Source of the DNA: Aerophototrophica crusticola | GTDB lineage: Bacteria > Pseudomonadota > Alphaproteobacteria > Azospirillales > Azospirillaceae | Assembly (NCBI GenBank): GCA_001939945.1 | Contig: MOEB01000028.1 | Location: forward strand, 1-57,807 | Direction of reading: 5' to 3' | Length of the DNA stretch: 57,807 bases | Shown: positions 1-7,940 of the stretch, piece after piece | How positions within the stretch are numbered: position 1 is the first letter of the stretch | Layout of the letters: the number at the start of each line of letters is the position of its first letter | Notes under the pieces: generated by a model | Told to the model about the DNA's origin: nothing | Databases searched by the model: none | The model's input: the letters and a program-made list of their open reading frames with translations, nothing else | Program-made: the position numbers and the translations under genes

Positions 1-26
1 AGCGTCACCTTTGGTCACCTTAAGGT
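1..26 (-). repeat. Left copy of a 26-bp inverted repeat flanking the PQQ/ped block
   Basis: Read on the minus strand these 26 bases are identical to 14215-14240 on the plus strand. The core is CTTAAGGTGACCAAAGGTGAC-like (TTAAGG, then GTGAC twice). The copy touches the window edge, so its true left limit is unknown. Related units lie at 14215-14345. It could be a REP-like intergenic repeat or the edge of a larger element. Confidence 0.75.
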
Positions 27-43
27 CAACTTTGTCTCCGATC

Positions 44-1300
44 TCACCGCCCCCGCGCCTTGCACCCGCTCTCCCCCAGATCGTCGCCCAGGCTGTCCAG
101 CGGCGTGCGCTGGTGCAGGAACCCTTCCTGGGGGGAGACGGAGACCAGAAGCCTGGGGTTGGCCAGCAGGATCGGTTGGCGCAACTGCCCGTCCCAGGGG
201 CGGAAGCTCAGGGACTGGCCCTTGAAGCCGGCCAGGGCGAAGGCGGGGCCCTGGATGAACCTCGCCAGCTCCTCCGGGTCGGCAGACTTCACCCGGCTCG
301 CCGCCTCGCCCACGGCGCGCACCGCCACCCAGGCGGCATAGTCCCGCTCGGTCATCGCCCGGCCGGCGGCGGCCTGGAAGCGGTTCTGCAACTGGGTGCC
401 GCCCCACATCTCGAACACCCGGCTCCAGGCGGTGGGCACCAGCTCATGGGTGCCGGCCACGGGCCGCGGGCGGGCCGTGCGGTGGGACAGGTAGTCGCCG
501 AACCGGTCCCCCTCGTCCGCCACGATCAGCACGTCATGGTCCGCGCCGTTGGTGAAGGTCTGGACCACGTCCCGCTCGTTGGTGAAGCCGTCGTCGGTGC
601 GGGCGTTGCCCACATCGAAGGTCCAGGGCTTGTCCTCCACGATCCGGGCGTTCAGGCGCTTGGCCGTGCGGCGGATGGCGTCGGCATAGGCCTTGTCACC
701 CGGCCCCGGCCCTTCCACCAGGAACCAGCGGGTCCAGCGCTTCAGAGCCAAGTACTGCCCCAGCGCGTCGGCCAGCATGCGGCGGCTGGGCACCGTGTGC
801 AGCAGGTTGGGCCGGCAGTCCTGGTTGCGCAGGGCGTCATCCCGCGCCCTGGCATTGATCACCAGGGCCCCCTTGGCGGCCGGCATGTCCGCCAGGGCCA
901 GCAGCTCCTTCGCCGGCAGGTCGGCCACGATGATGCGGATGCCCTGGGCCAGCAGCCCCTGCGCGGCCTCCGCCAGCTTGCCCGGCTCCTCCGCCACCGC
1001 CTCCACCAGGGTGAAGTTCTGCTTCAGGAACCTGCCCGTGGTGTCATTGTCCGCCACCCCCACCCGCGCCCCCTGCAACCCGCCGTCGCGGATCACCGGG
1101 TCCAGGAAGGACAGGCTGCTGCTCGGTTCCTCCGCCAGGCCGATGAAGCCGATGGGGATGGTCAGGGGCTGGGGCGCCGCGTTGCTTGCCGGCACCGCCG
1201 CCTGGGCAAGGGCCGGGCGGGGCAGGGGGGCGGCACTCGCCAGGGCCGCCAGGGCGGCCCATAGGACGATGGTTCGGGCCTTCGCTCTCCGCTGGCGCAC
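44..1300 (-). CDS. Substrate-binding protein of PQQ-dependent alcohol dehydrogenase-associated ABC system
   Basis: Predicted periplasmic protein of about 418 residues. A cationic N-terminus and hydrophobic stretch (IVLWAALAALASAA) ending near ALAQA look like a Sec signal peptide. The rest resembles a type I periplasmic binding fold of the branched-chain amino-acid receptor type, and the sequence matches the family known as the PQQ-dependent alcohol dehydrogenase-system ABC binding protein. I chose the GTG at 1300 because GGGGAGG sits about six bases upstream; a TTG at 1336 would add 12 residues without a good ribosome site. Its likely partners are the beta-propeller, ATPase and permease at 11640-14187, although it is transcribed separately and divergently from the FIST gene. 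In P. putida the equivalent ABC system (PedA1A2BC) is needed for lanthanide-dependent growth, so metal or metallophore uptake is a reasonable inference, not shown here. Confidence 0.82.
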   Translation of the reverse strand: MRQRRAKARTIVLWAALAALASAAPLPRPALAQAAVPASNAAPQPLTIPIGFIGLAEEPSSSLSFLDPVIRDGGLQGARVGVADNDTTGRFLKQNFTLVEAVAEEPGKLAEAAQGLLAQGIRIIVADLPAKELLALADMPAAKGALVINARARDDALRNQDCRPNLLHTVPSRRMLADALGQYLALKRWTRWFLVEGPGPGDKAYADAIRRTAKRLNARIVEDKPWTFDVGNARTDDGFTNERDVVQTFTNGADHDVLIVADEGDRFGDYLSHRTARPRPVAGTHELVPTAWSRVFEMWGGTQLQNRFQAAAGRAMTERDYAAWVAVRAVGEAASRVKSADPEELARFIQGPAFALAGFKGQSLSFRPWDGQLRQPILLANPRLLVSVSPQEGFLHQRTPLDSLGDDLGESGCKARGR

Positions 1301-1523
1301 GGGCGCCTCCCCAAGGAATTCTCTTTCCCCTAGCAATCAATGGGTTAGCTTACATATTGGGGCCGCTACCATTCGACTAATGTCTTACGGTCGCAAGGCC
1401 CTCGGTCACTGGCAATGGCCCGGACCCTCCGATAGAGTCTGGCCTATGTAGCTCCCCCCGTGACATCAGGGTATCGTGGGGGCGGACGTGGCGGGGCCGA
1501 ACCCCGCGGCGGCAAGGGATGGG
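1301..1523. promoter_or_regulatory. Divergent intergenic region between binding protein and NosP-like gene
   Basis: About 220 bases separate two outward-facing genes, so promoters for both should lie here. The stretch around 1335-1385 is locally AT-richer than its surroundings (TTAGCTTACATATTG). I see no clear consensus -35/-10 pair or strong dyad that I would name. Confidence 0.4.
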
Positions 1524-2708
1524 ATGATGCGTGGCAGCAACCCGCAGCCCCTCCGCAAGGCATGCACCCAGGCGGCCGATGCGGACGTGGCCGCGCAGGA
1601 CATCTTCGAGCAGTTGGGCGGGCCGGACGTGGCCCTGGTGCTGCTGTTCGTCTCCACCCACCATGACCTGCCCGCCCTGGCCAAGGCGTTAGCGGCGCGC
1701 TTCGGCGACGTGCCCGTGGTGGGCTGCACCACGGCGGGGGAGCTGACGCCCTTCGGCTACATGGACGGCGCCGTGACCGGCGTCGCCTTCCCCAAGGACG
1801 GCTTCGCCGTGGCGGTGGAACGGATCGACCGCGTCAGCGGGTTTGAGATCGGCGACGCCAAGCCCGCCGCCCGCTCCCTCCTGGCGAAGGCGGAGGTCGC
1901 CTCATCCCGCCTCGGCCCCGGCGCCCGCCGCATCGCCCTCTTCCTGGTGGACGGGCTGTGCGTGAAGGAGGAGTTGCTGGTCAGCGCCCTGTTCGACGCG
2001 CTGGGCGACGTGCCCCTGATCGGCGGCTCCGCCGGCGACGACCTGTCCTTCAAGAACACCTACGTGCTGCATGAGGGGGAGTTCCGGCAGGACGCGGCCC
2101 TGCTGCTGATGCTCTGCACCACCCGGCCCTTCAAGGTCTTCCGCAACCAGCACTTCGTCCACACCGACCGCAAGATGGTGGTCACCCAGGCCGACCCCGC
2201 CCGTCGCATCGTGACGGAGATCAACGCCGAACCCGCGGCGCGGGAGTACGCAAGGCTTGTGGGGCTGGAGGGCGAACCCCTGACGCCCATGATCTTCGCC
2301 GCCCACCCCGTCGTGGTGCGCACCGGCGGTGAATACTATGTGCGGGCGATCCAGAAGGTGAACGACGACGAGAGCCTGACCTTCTTCTGCGCCATCGATG
2401 AGGGCATCGTGCTGACGGTGGCGGACGGGGTGGACATCGTCCGCAGCCTGGAGGATTTGTTCGACCAAGTCAGCCGGGAGATCGGGCCCCCCGACCTGGT
2501 CCTGGGCTTCGACTGCGTCTTCCGCTCCCTGGAGCTGGAGCAGAAGCAGCTCAAGCAGTCGGTCAGCCGGCTGCTGGGCCGCAACAACGTGGTCGGCTTC
2601 TGCACCTATGGTGAGCAGTACAACGCCATGCACGTGAACCAGACCTTCACCGGTTTGGCCATCGGGATGGCCGCGGCGGCGACTGCGCCGCTGGTGGGGG
2701 CGCTATGA
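1524..2708 (+). CDS. FIST-domain sensory protein, NosP-like
   Basis: Cytoplasmic signal-input protein of about 394 residues with an N-terminal FIST domain (about 45-235, including VVGCTTAGELTP and LIGGSAGDDL) and a C-terminal FIST_C domain (about 240-380, with the FDCVFRSLELE region and closing FCTYGEQY). In Pseudomonas aeruginosa the homologous NosP (PA1975) binds heme and nitric oxide and controls the neighbouring kinase NahK. Here the next gene is a NahK-like kinase whose ATG overlaps this stop by 4 nt, so the pair is almost certainly co-expressed. Start: tandem ATGs at 1524/1527 follow an AAGGGA site; a GTG at 1476 is possible. The NO/heme role is transferred from the family and not visible from residues alone. 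Confidence 0.82.
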   Translation: MMRGSNPQPLRKACTQAADADVAAQDIFEQLGGPDVALVLLFVSTHHDLPALAKALAARFGDVPVVGCTTAGELTPFGYMDGAVTGVAFPKDGFAVAVERIDRVSGFEIGDAKPAARSLLAKAEVASSRLGPGARRIALFLVDGLCVKEELLVSALFDALGDVPLIGGSAGDDLSFKNTYVLHEGEFRQDAALLLMLCTTRPFKVFRNQHFVHTDRKMVVTQADPARRIVTEINAEPAAREYARLVGLEGEPLTPMIFAAHPVVVRTGGEYYVRAIQKVNDDESLTFFCAIDEGIVLTVADGVDIVRSLEDLFDQVSREIGPPDLVLGFDCVFRSLELEQKQLKQSVSRLLGRNNVVGFCTYGEQYNAMHVNQTFTGLAIGMAAAATAPLVGAL

Positions 2709-5377
2709 CCGCCCGCTTCGCCGACCTTCCCCTGCCGGCCAACCAGCCGGAAACGTCCGAGCAGGCCCGCATCCAGGAGCTGGAGCGGGAAAACTTCAAG
2801 CTGCGCCGCATCAACAAGGCCCTGATGGACCGGGTCGAGCGCAGCATGGACTTCCAGGGCAACGCCTTCAGCCTGTTCCAGACGGCCATCGTCCTGGAAA
2901 CCAAGGTCCGCGACCGCACCCAGCAGCTTGAGGAGACCCTGCGGGAACTTGAGGCCAGCAATGCCGAGCTGGCCCGCGCCAAGGAAACGGCGGAAACCGC
3001 CCAGACCCGCCTGAAGGAAGCCATCGAGAGCGTGAACGAGGGCTTCGCCCTGTTCGACCGCAACGACCGGCTGGTCCTCTGCAACAAGACCTACCTGGGC
3101 CTCTGGCCGGCCATCGCGGACCGCATCCGGCCCGGCATCAGCTTCACGGAGATCGCGGCCCTGGCGGCGCAGCAGCGCTCCGTCATCAGCGCCCTGGTGG
3201 CGCCGGACCGCTGGGTGAACGAGCGGCTGGCCCAGCATGCGGAAGCCGACGGCGCCCATGTCCACGCCTTGTCCGACGGGCGCTGGATCCAGATCAATGA
3301 GCGGCGCACCCGCGACGGCGGCATCGTCGGCATCTACACCGACATCACCGACGTGAAGGAGCACGACGCGCGGGAACGGGCGCGGGAACTGGCGGAAAAG
3401 TCGGTCCTGCTCCAGGCCACCCTGGACAACATCCCCCAGGGCGTCTGCGTGTACGACAAGGATTTGCGGCTGGTGGCCTGGAACGACAGCTATGTCCGGC
3501 TGCTGGACCTGCCGCCCGACGTGGTCCATGACGACGCCACCTATGGCGACTTCCTGCGCCACAACGCCGGCCTGGGCGACCGCGGCTTCCCGGCGGAGGC
3601 GACGGCCTGGGACCCGGGGGACCCGCACCCCCTCAGCTTCGAGCAGGCCTGGCACAACGGGCTGATGCTGGAGGTGCGGCGCAACCCCATGCCGGGGGGC
3701 GGCTTCGTCACCACCTACACCGACATCACGGAGCGCAAGCGGATCGAGCAGGCCCTGCGCGACGGCGAACAGCGCATCCGCCTGATCACCGACGCCATGC
3801 CGGCCCTCATCGCCTATGTGGACGCGGGCGAGACCTACCGCTTCGTCAACCGGCGCTATGGCGACCTGTTCAAGCGCCCGCGGGAACAGATCATCGGCAC
3901 CACGATGCGCGACCTGCTGGGCCCCCAGGCCTATGAGGTGCGCCAGCCCCATGTCCGCGCCGTCATGGCGGGGGCGGAGACGCGGTTCGAGCTGGAGTGG
4001 CCCCTGCCGGAGGGCGGCAAGCGCTATTCCCAGGCAGCCTACATCCCCCACTTCGCCCCGGACGGGGAGGTGGTGGGCTTCTTCTCCCTGATCCAGGACG
4101 TGACGGAGCGGCGGGCCGCCGCCGACGCCCTGCGGGAAGCGAATGAGGGGCTGGAGCGCCGGGTGGCGGAGCGCACGGCCGCCCTGACCCAGGTGAACCG
4201 CCAGCTTTTCCAGGAAATCGCCGAGCGCCAGCAGGTGGAGCAGGCCCTGCGGGAGGCGAAGACCGCCGCGGAGCAGGCCAACCTGTCCAAGACCAAGTTC
4301 CTGGCCGCCGCCAGCCACGACCTGCTGCAGCCCCTGAACGCCGCGCGGCTGTTCGTCTCCGCCCTCTGCGACATGGACCAGGAACCGGCTTCCCGGGTGC
4401 TGGTGGAGAAGACGGACGCCGCCCTGCTGTCCGTCGAGGATCTGCTAGAGGCGCTGCTGGACATCTCCAAGCTGGATGCCGGCGTGGTCCAGCCGCAGGT
4501 GGACGATTTCCCCCTGTCCGCCCTGCTGACCAGCATGCAGCAGGAATACGCCCCCGTGGCGTCGGAACGGGGCCTGAAGTTCAGCGTGGTGCCCAGCAAG
4601 GCCGTGGTGCACAGCGACATTCGCCTGCTCCGCCGCATCCTGCAGAACTTCGTCTCCAACGCCCTGCGCTACACCCGCCGCGGCCGCGTGCTGGTGGGCT
4701 GCCGCCGGGTGCCGGAGGGCCTGCGCATCGACGTGGTGGACACCGGCCCCGGCATCCCCCTGGACAAGCAGCAGGAAATCTTCGAGGAGTTCCGCCGCCT
4801 GGACACGGACCGTCCCGCCGGCCGCGACCGCGGCATGGGGCTGGGCCTCGCCATCGTGCAGCGGGCCGGGCGCATGCTGAACCACCCCATCGGCGTCACC
4901 TCGGTGGTGGGCAAGGGCTCCGTCTTCTCCGTCACCGTGCCCCTGGGCAAGCGTCCCAGCCCGCCGGTCAGCCCGCGCCCGGCCGCCACCTCGGTGCGCA
5001 GCCCCCTGACGGGGGCCAAGGTGCTGGTCATCGACAACGAGCACGCCATCCTGGACGGCATGGGCGCCCTGCTGAAGGGCTGGGGCTGCCAGGTGGAGGT
5101 GGCCTCTTCCGGCATCGAGGCCATGGACGCCCTGGTCCGCTTCCAGAGCCCGCCGGACGTCATCATCGCCGACTACCACCTGGAGGACGGCGCCCTGGGC
5201 GTGGATGAGATCGCCACCGTCCGCCGCGCCTGCGCCCGCCCCGTCCCCGGCCTAGTCATCACCGCCAACCGCACGGCGGAGGTGCATGAGAAGGTGCAGG
5301 AACATGGCCTTCCCGTCCTGACCAAGCCGGTCAAGCCCGCCCAGTTGCGGGCGCTGATGACACAGTTGCTGGCGTAG
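2705..5377 (+). CDS. Hybrid histidine kinase with three PAS domains and receiver (NahK/ErcS'-like)
   Basis: Soluble sensor kinase of 890 residues with no membrane segment. Order: N-terminal coiled coil (about 20-110), PAS about 105-215, PAS about 230-345, PAS about 350-470, second coiled coil to about 530, HisKA with phospho-acceptor His538 in AAASHDLLQPLNAARLF, HATPase with the N box (QNFVSNALRY), DTGPGI and GMGLGLAI, and a C-terminal receiver with Asp823 (IIADYHLEDG). The ASHDLLQPL H-box and layout match NahK/ErcS'. In P. aeruginosa that kinase is next to nosP and the ethanol-oxidation cluster; the same neighbourhood recurs here. It probably signals toward the LuxR-type regulator at 7110-7796 or an HptB-like phosphotransfer protein. 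The receiver acidic pocket reads DNE rather than the usual DD pair. Confidence 0.88.
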   Translation: MTARFADLPLPANQPETSEQARIQELERENFKLRRINKALMDRVERSMDFQGNAFSLFQTAIVLETKVRDRTQQLEETLRELEASNAELARAKETAETAQTRLKEAIESVNEGFALFDRNDRLVLCNKTYLGLWPAIADRIRPGISFTEIAALAAQQRSVISALVAPDRWVNERLAQHAEADGAHVHALSDGRWIQINERRTRDGGIVGIYTDITDVKEHDARERARELAEKSVLLQATLDNIPQGVCVYDKDLRLVAWNDSYVRLLDLPPDVVHDDATYGDFLRHNAGLGDRGFPAEATAWDPGDPHPLSFEQAWHNGLMLEVRRNPMPGGGFVTTYTDITERKRIEQALRDGEQRIRLITDAMPALIAYVDAGETYRFVNRRYGDLFKRPREQIIGTTMRDLLGPQAYEVRQPHVRAVMAGAETRFELEWPLPEGGKRYSQAAYIPHFAPDGEVVGFFSLIQDVTERRAAADALREANEGLERRVAERTAALTQVNRQLFQEIAERQQVEQALREAKTAAEQANLSKTKFLAAASHDLLQPLNAARLFVSALCDMDQEPASRVLVEKTDAALLSVEDLLEALLDISKLDAGVVQPQVDDFPLSALLTSMQQEYAPVASERGLKFSVVPSKAVVHSDIRLLRRILQNFVSNALRYTRRGRVLVGCRRVPEGLRIDVVDTGPGIPLDKQQEIFEEFRRLDTDRPAGRDRGMGLGLAIVQRAGRMLNHPIGVTSVVGKGSVFSVTVPLGKRPSPPVSPRPAATSVRSPLTGAKVLVIDNEHAILDGMGALLKGWGCQVEVASSGIEAMDALVRFQSPPDVIIADYHLEDGALGVDEIATVRRACARPVPGLVITANRTAEVHEKVQEHGLPVLTKPVKPAQLRALMTQLLA

Positions 5378-5386
5378 TCGACGGTG

Positions 5387-5406
5387 CCCTCTCCCCAAGG
5401 AGAGGG
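5387..5406. repeat. Short palindrome after the NahK-like gene (possible terminator, REP-type)
   Basis: CCCTCTCC and GGAGAGGG form a perfect 8-bp stem around CCAA, nine bases after the kinase stop codon. No T-run follows. The same CCCTC..CCAAGG..GAGGG motif occurs near 36047 and 36205, so this is one copy of a dispersed intergenic repeat that may double as a transcript-end structure. Confidence 0.55.
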
Positions 5407-5423
5407 GAAAGAGGCCGTGATCC

Positions 5424-5840
5424 ATGTCATGGCGGGAACCCACCGCTCCGGGCCAGGGTTTGCTGGCCGCAACGGACAGCGGGGCATGGGCCATGGCACG
5501 GGCAGGGGTAAGCGAGGAAGACCAGCTCTTCGAGAGCATGGCGATGGCGTTCTGCGAGACCTTCACCCTCGCGGGCCTGTGGAAACCCTGGGTTTCCCGG
5601 CGCCGGCCGTTGCGGGAAGGATTTGCGCTGGGCGGCTTCAAGGAGCGCTCGGTGCGGATGGTTGCCCTGCTGCTGATGTTCTGCGGCATGGCCCAGGCGA
5701 TCACTGCCGCCGCGGGCCTCTATGGCCTGCTGGCCTGGGCGGCGGCGGAGCAGAACCTTTTCGCCTTCTCCGCCGCGGCGGTCGCCAGCCTGATGGCCCT
5801 GGTCATGGCCGTGCGCTGGCAGTTGCAGACGGAGCCGTGA
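5424..5840 (+). CDS. Small two-helix membrane protein, function unknown
   Basis: Product of about 138 residues that I do not recognise. The N-terminal half is soluble and contains a short acidic stretch (VSEEDQLFESMAMAFCETF). The C-terminal half has two likely membrane helices, roughly 82-105 (VALLLMFCGMAQAITAAAGLYGLLAW) and 112-130. The start is uncertain: the ATG at 5424 has AGAGG about nine bases upstream, and an ATG at 5493 would shorten the protein by 23 residues. It lies between the hybrid kinase and the sugar dehydrogenase on the same strand, so it may belong to their transcript. Coding is supported by a long frame with plausible composition, but no motif confirms it. Confidence 0.55.
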   Translation: MSWREPTAPGQGLLAATDSGAWAMARAGVSEEDQLFESMAMAFCETFTLAGLWKPWVSRRRPLREGFALGGFKERSVRMVALLLMFCGMAQAITAAAGLYGLLAWAAAEQNLFAFSAAAVASLMALVMAVRWQLQTEP

Positions 5841-5900
5841 CCCTTTCCCGTCCCGGGCGTTGACGCTCCCGGTATCCGACTGGGACGGGAGCGTGAGACG

Positions 5901-7067
5901 ATGCGCGTGATGACGGGAGCCCTGCTGACCGCCCTGGCGCTGGCGATGGCGCCGACCCCGGCCGTGGCGGATGAGGCGCGCACCGTGCCCAGCCAGGCCG
6001 GGCCGCTGCGGGTGGAGACGGTGGCCGGCGGCCTGGACCACCCTTGGGGCATCGCCTTCCTGCCCGACGGGCGCATGTTGGTGACAGAACGGGCGGGGCG
6101 GCTGCGGGTCGTTTCCGCCGACGGCACGGTGTCAGGGCCCCTGCGCGGCGTGCCTGACGTGGCGGCCAGGGGGCAGGGTGGGTTGCTGGACGTGGCCCTG
6201 GACCCCGCCTTCGACCAGAACCGGCAGGTCTACATCACCTATTCCGAGCCCGGGCCCAACGGCACCGCCGGTACGGCTGTGGCCCGCGCCACGCTTGGGG
6301 AAGGGGCCTTGGAGAACCTGTCGGTCATCTTCCGGCAGGAACCGAAGGTCACGGGCGGCAACCATTACGGTTCTCGCCTGGCATTCACGCCGGACGGGTC
6401 CCTGTTCGTCACCTTGGGCGAGCGCTTCAAGTTCGACCCGGCCCAGGACCTGTCGAACCACCTGGGCAAGGTGGTGCGGCTGCGGCCCGACGGGACGGTG
6501 CCGCCGGACAACCCCTTCGTCAACCGCCAGGGCGCCCGGCCGGAAATCTGGTCCTACGGCCACCGGAACCCGCAGGGCATCGCCGTGGACCCGCGGGACG
6601 GCAAGGTCTGGACCATCGAGTTCGGCCCCCAGGGCGGGGACGAGCTGAACCGGCCCGATGCCGGGAAGAACCATGGCTGGCCGCTGGTGAGCTGGGGCGA
6701 GCATTATGATGGGCGGGACATCCCCGACCCGCCGACCCGCCCGGACTTCGCCGATGCGGTGAGGCACTGGGTCCCTGCCATCTCCCCCTCCGGCATGGCC
6801 TTCTACCGGGGCACCCTGATCCCCGGCTGGCAGGACAACCTGCTGGTCGCCTCCCTGGGCGAGGGCGGAATCGTACGGTTGACCCTGGAGGGCGACGCCG
6901 TCACGGGGCAGGAGAGCATCCCCCTGGACACCCGCATCCGGCAGGTGGTCACCGGCCCGGACGGGGCTGTCTATGCCCTGACGGATGAGGAGGGCGGGTC
7001 CGTGCTGCGCCTGTCACCGGCCACCGGCGACGGCGTGGCGGCCGGTGGTCAGGACAAGCGCGGGTAG
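5901..7067 (+). CDS. Soluble PQQ-dependent aldose sugar dehydrogenase (YliI/Asd-like)
   Basis: Secreted quinoprotein of 388 residues with a clear signal peptide (MRVMTGALLTALALAMAPTPAVA). It is a six-bladed beta-propeller of the soluble glucose/aldose dehydrogenase family. Recognisable blocks are LDHPWGIAFLPDGRMLVTER (with the conserved His), GGLLDVALDP, GGNHYGSRLAFTPDG, GHRNPQGIAVDP and the EFGPQGGDELN calcium/PQQ region. It oxidises aldoses in the periplasm with PQQ as cofactor. The ATG at 5901 follows GGGAGCG. Its place in a PQQ locus fits, although no PQQ biosynthesis genes are in the window. Confidence 0.88.
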   Translation: MRVMTGALLTALALAMAPTPAVADEARTVPSQAGPLRVETVAGGLDHPWGIAFLPDGRMLVTERAGRLRVVSADGTVSGPLRGVPDVAARGQGGLLDVALDPAFDQNRQVYITYSEPGPNGTAGTAVARATLGEGALENLSVIFRQEPKVTGGNHYGSRLAFTPDGSLFVTLGERFKFDPAQDLSNHLGKVVRLRPDGTVPPDNPFVNRQGARPEIWSYGHRNPQGIAVDPRDGKVWTIEFGPQGGDELNRPDAGKNHGWPLVSWGEHYDGRDIPDPPTRPDFADAVRHWVPAISPSGMAFYRGTLIPGWQDNLLVASLGEGGIVRLTLEGDAVTGQESIPLDTRIRQVVTGPDGAVYALTDEEGGSVLRLSPATGDGVAAGGQDKRG

Positions 7068-7073
7068 GCGCAC

Positions 7074-7087
7074 TTTCGAATTCGAAA
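7074..7087. promoter_or_regulatory. Perfect 14-bp palindrome between convergent genes
   Basis: TTTCGAATTCGAAA is a perfect palindrome six bases after the sugar dehydrogenase stop and before the end of the convergent regulator gene. It is AT-rich, so it is unlikely to be a strong terminator. It may be a protein-binding site or chance. Confidence 0.4.
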
Positions 7088-7109
7088 CCGGCCCGGTCAG
7101 CGGCGCGCC

Positions 7110-7796
7110 CTACTGCGCCGCGGCCCGCATGGGCGTGGCGGCGCAGGGGGTGCTGGGGGTGAAGTTGACCTTGTTGGCCATGATCACCGCCTGCGTCCGG
7201 CTGAACACCCGCAGCTTCTGCAGGATGGCGGAGACATGGGCCTTCACGGTCGTCTCCGTCACGTCCAGCTCGTAGGCGATTTCCTTGTTCAGCTTGCCGG
7301 CCACCACCAGTTCCAGCACCTTGCGCTGTTGCGGGGTCAGGCTGTCGATGCGGCGCAGGATCTCCTGGTCCTCACCGGACGGGGCGGCGGCGGGTTCCTC
7401 GTCGCCCAGGTCCACGGGCGTGAAGATTTCCCCGTTCAATACGCCGCGCAGGGCATCGGCGATGGCGCTGCGGGGCAGCGACTTGGGCACGAAGCCTGCC
7501 GCCCCCTGCCGCAGGGCCTCTGTCACCAGCTTGCGGTCGCAGGAGGCGGAAACGATGACAACGGGCAGGGACGGGAAACGGGTGCGCAGGGTGGACAGGC
7601 CGCCGAAGCCGTTCATGCCGGGCATGTTCAGGTCCAGCAGGACCAGGTCGAAGTCACCTTCCCTGTCGATGGTGCGCACGGTCTCATCCAGGTCGCACGC
7701 CTCGAACAGTTCGCACCGGTCGAAGGCGACAGCGAGCACGGTCCGCAGGCCGTCCCGGACCAGAGGGTGGTCATCGGAAATCAGCACCTTCCCCAA
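7110..7796 (-). CDS. LuxR/NarL-family response regulator of the alcohol-oxidation locus (ErdR/AgmR/PedR-like)
   Basis: DNA-binding response regulator of about 228 residues. The receiver domain covers about 1-118 (KVLISDDHPLVRDGL start, phospho-acceptor Asp in LVLLDLNMPGMNG). A LuxR-type HTH covers about 155-215 (LTPQQRKVLELVVAGKLNKEIA, TETTVKAHVSAILQKL). I placed the start at the TTG at 7796, which gives M-G-K-V-L-I-S-D-D-H, the normal family N-terminus, and has GGGAGG just upstream; the ATG at 7826 lies inside a palindrome and adds 10 atypical residues. Encoded beside the PQQ dehydrogenase, it is the likely activator of the alcohol genes, with a kinase partner possibly at 2705. Confidence 0.85.
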   Translation of the reverse strand: MGKVLISDDHPLVRDGLRTVLAVAFDRCELFEACDLDETVRTIDREGDFDLVLLDLNMPGMNGFGGLSTLRTRFPSLPVVIVSASCDRKLVTEALRQGAAGFVPKSLPRSAIADALRGVLNGEIFTPVDLGDEEPAAAPSGEDQEILRRIDSLTPQQRKVLELVVAGKLNKEIAYELDVTETTVKAHVSAILQKLRVFSRTQAVIMANKVNFTPSTPCAATPMRAAAQ

Positions 7797-7819
7797 GGCG
7801 GTCCTCCCGGACTTTTTAT

Positions 7820-7833
7820 TTCGCATATGCGAA
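7820..7833. promoter_or_regulatory. Perfect palindrome just upstream of the response-regulator start
   Basis: TTCGCATATGCGAA is a 14-bp perfect palindrome 24-37 bases upstream of the preferred TTG start of the regulator. Position and symmetry suit an operator, perhaps autoregulatory. The site also contains the alternative ATG start. Confidence 0.45.
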
Positions 7834-7887
7834 TTGGGTTAGTCGTTTCGACCAACCATACTAAGGGCATGGGGCATTAATGCAAGC

Positions 7888-7913
7888 GCGGGGCCGGATG
7901 AATCCGGCCCCGC
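7888..7913. terminator. Strong GC hairpin after the PQQ alcohol dehydrogenase
   Basis: Perfect 12-bp arms (GCGGGGCCGGAT and ATCCGGCCCCGC) separated by two bases lie about 27 bases beyond the stop of the minus-strand dehydrogenase gene. The T-rich tail is on the plus-strand side; on the minus strand the tail is only GCTTGCATT. It probably limits read-through into the regulator gene. Confidence 0.6.
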
Positions 7914-7940
7914 ACCCGTTTTGTTCACAGTTCAAAAGTA

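Noticed and set aside
2606-4318. Minus-strand frame of about 570 codons opposite the hybrid kinase
   Set aside because: The plus strand has all kinase and PAS motifs; the antisense frame is Gly/Ala/Gln-rich with no domain.
5424-5863. Alternative frame overlapping the small two-helix membrane protein
   Set aside because: The overlapping frame gives a low-complexity product, while the chosen frame gives two membrane helices and a ribosome site.
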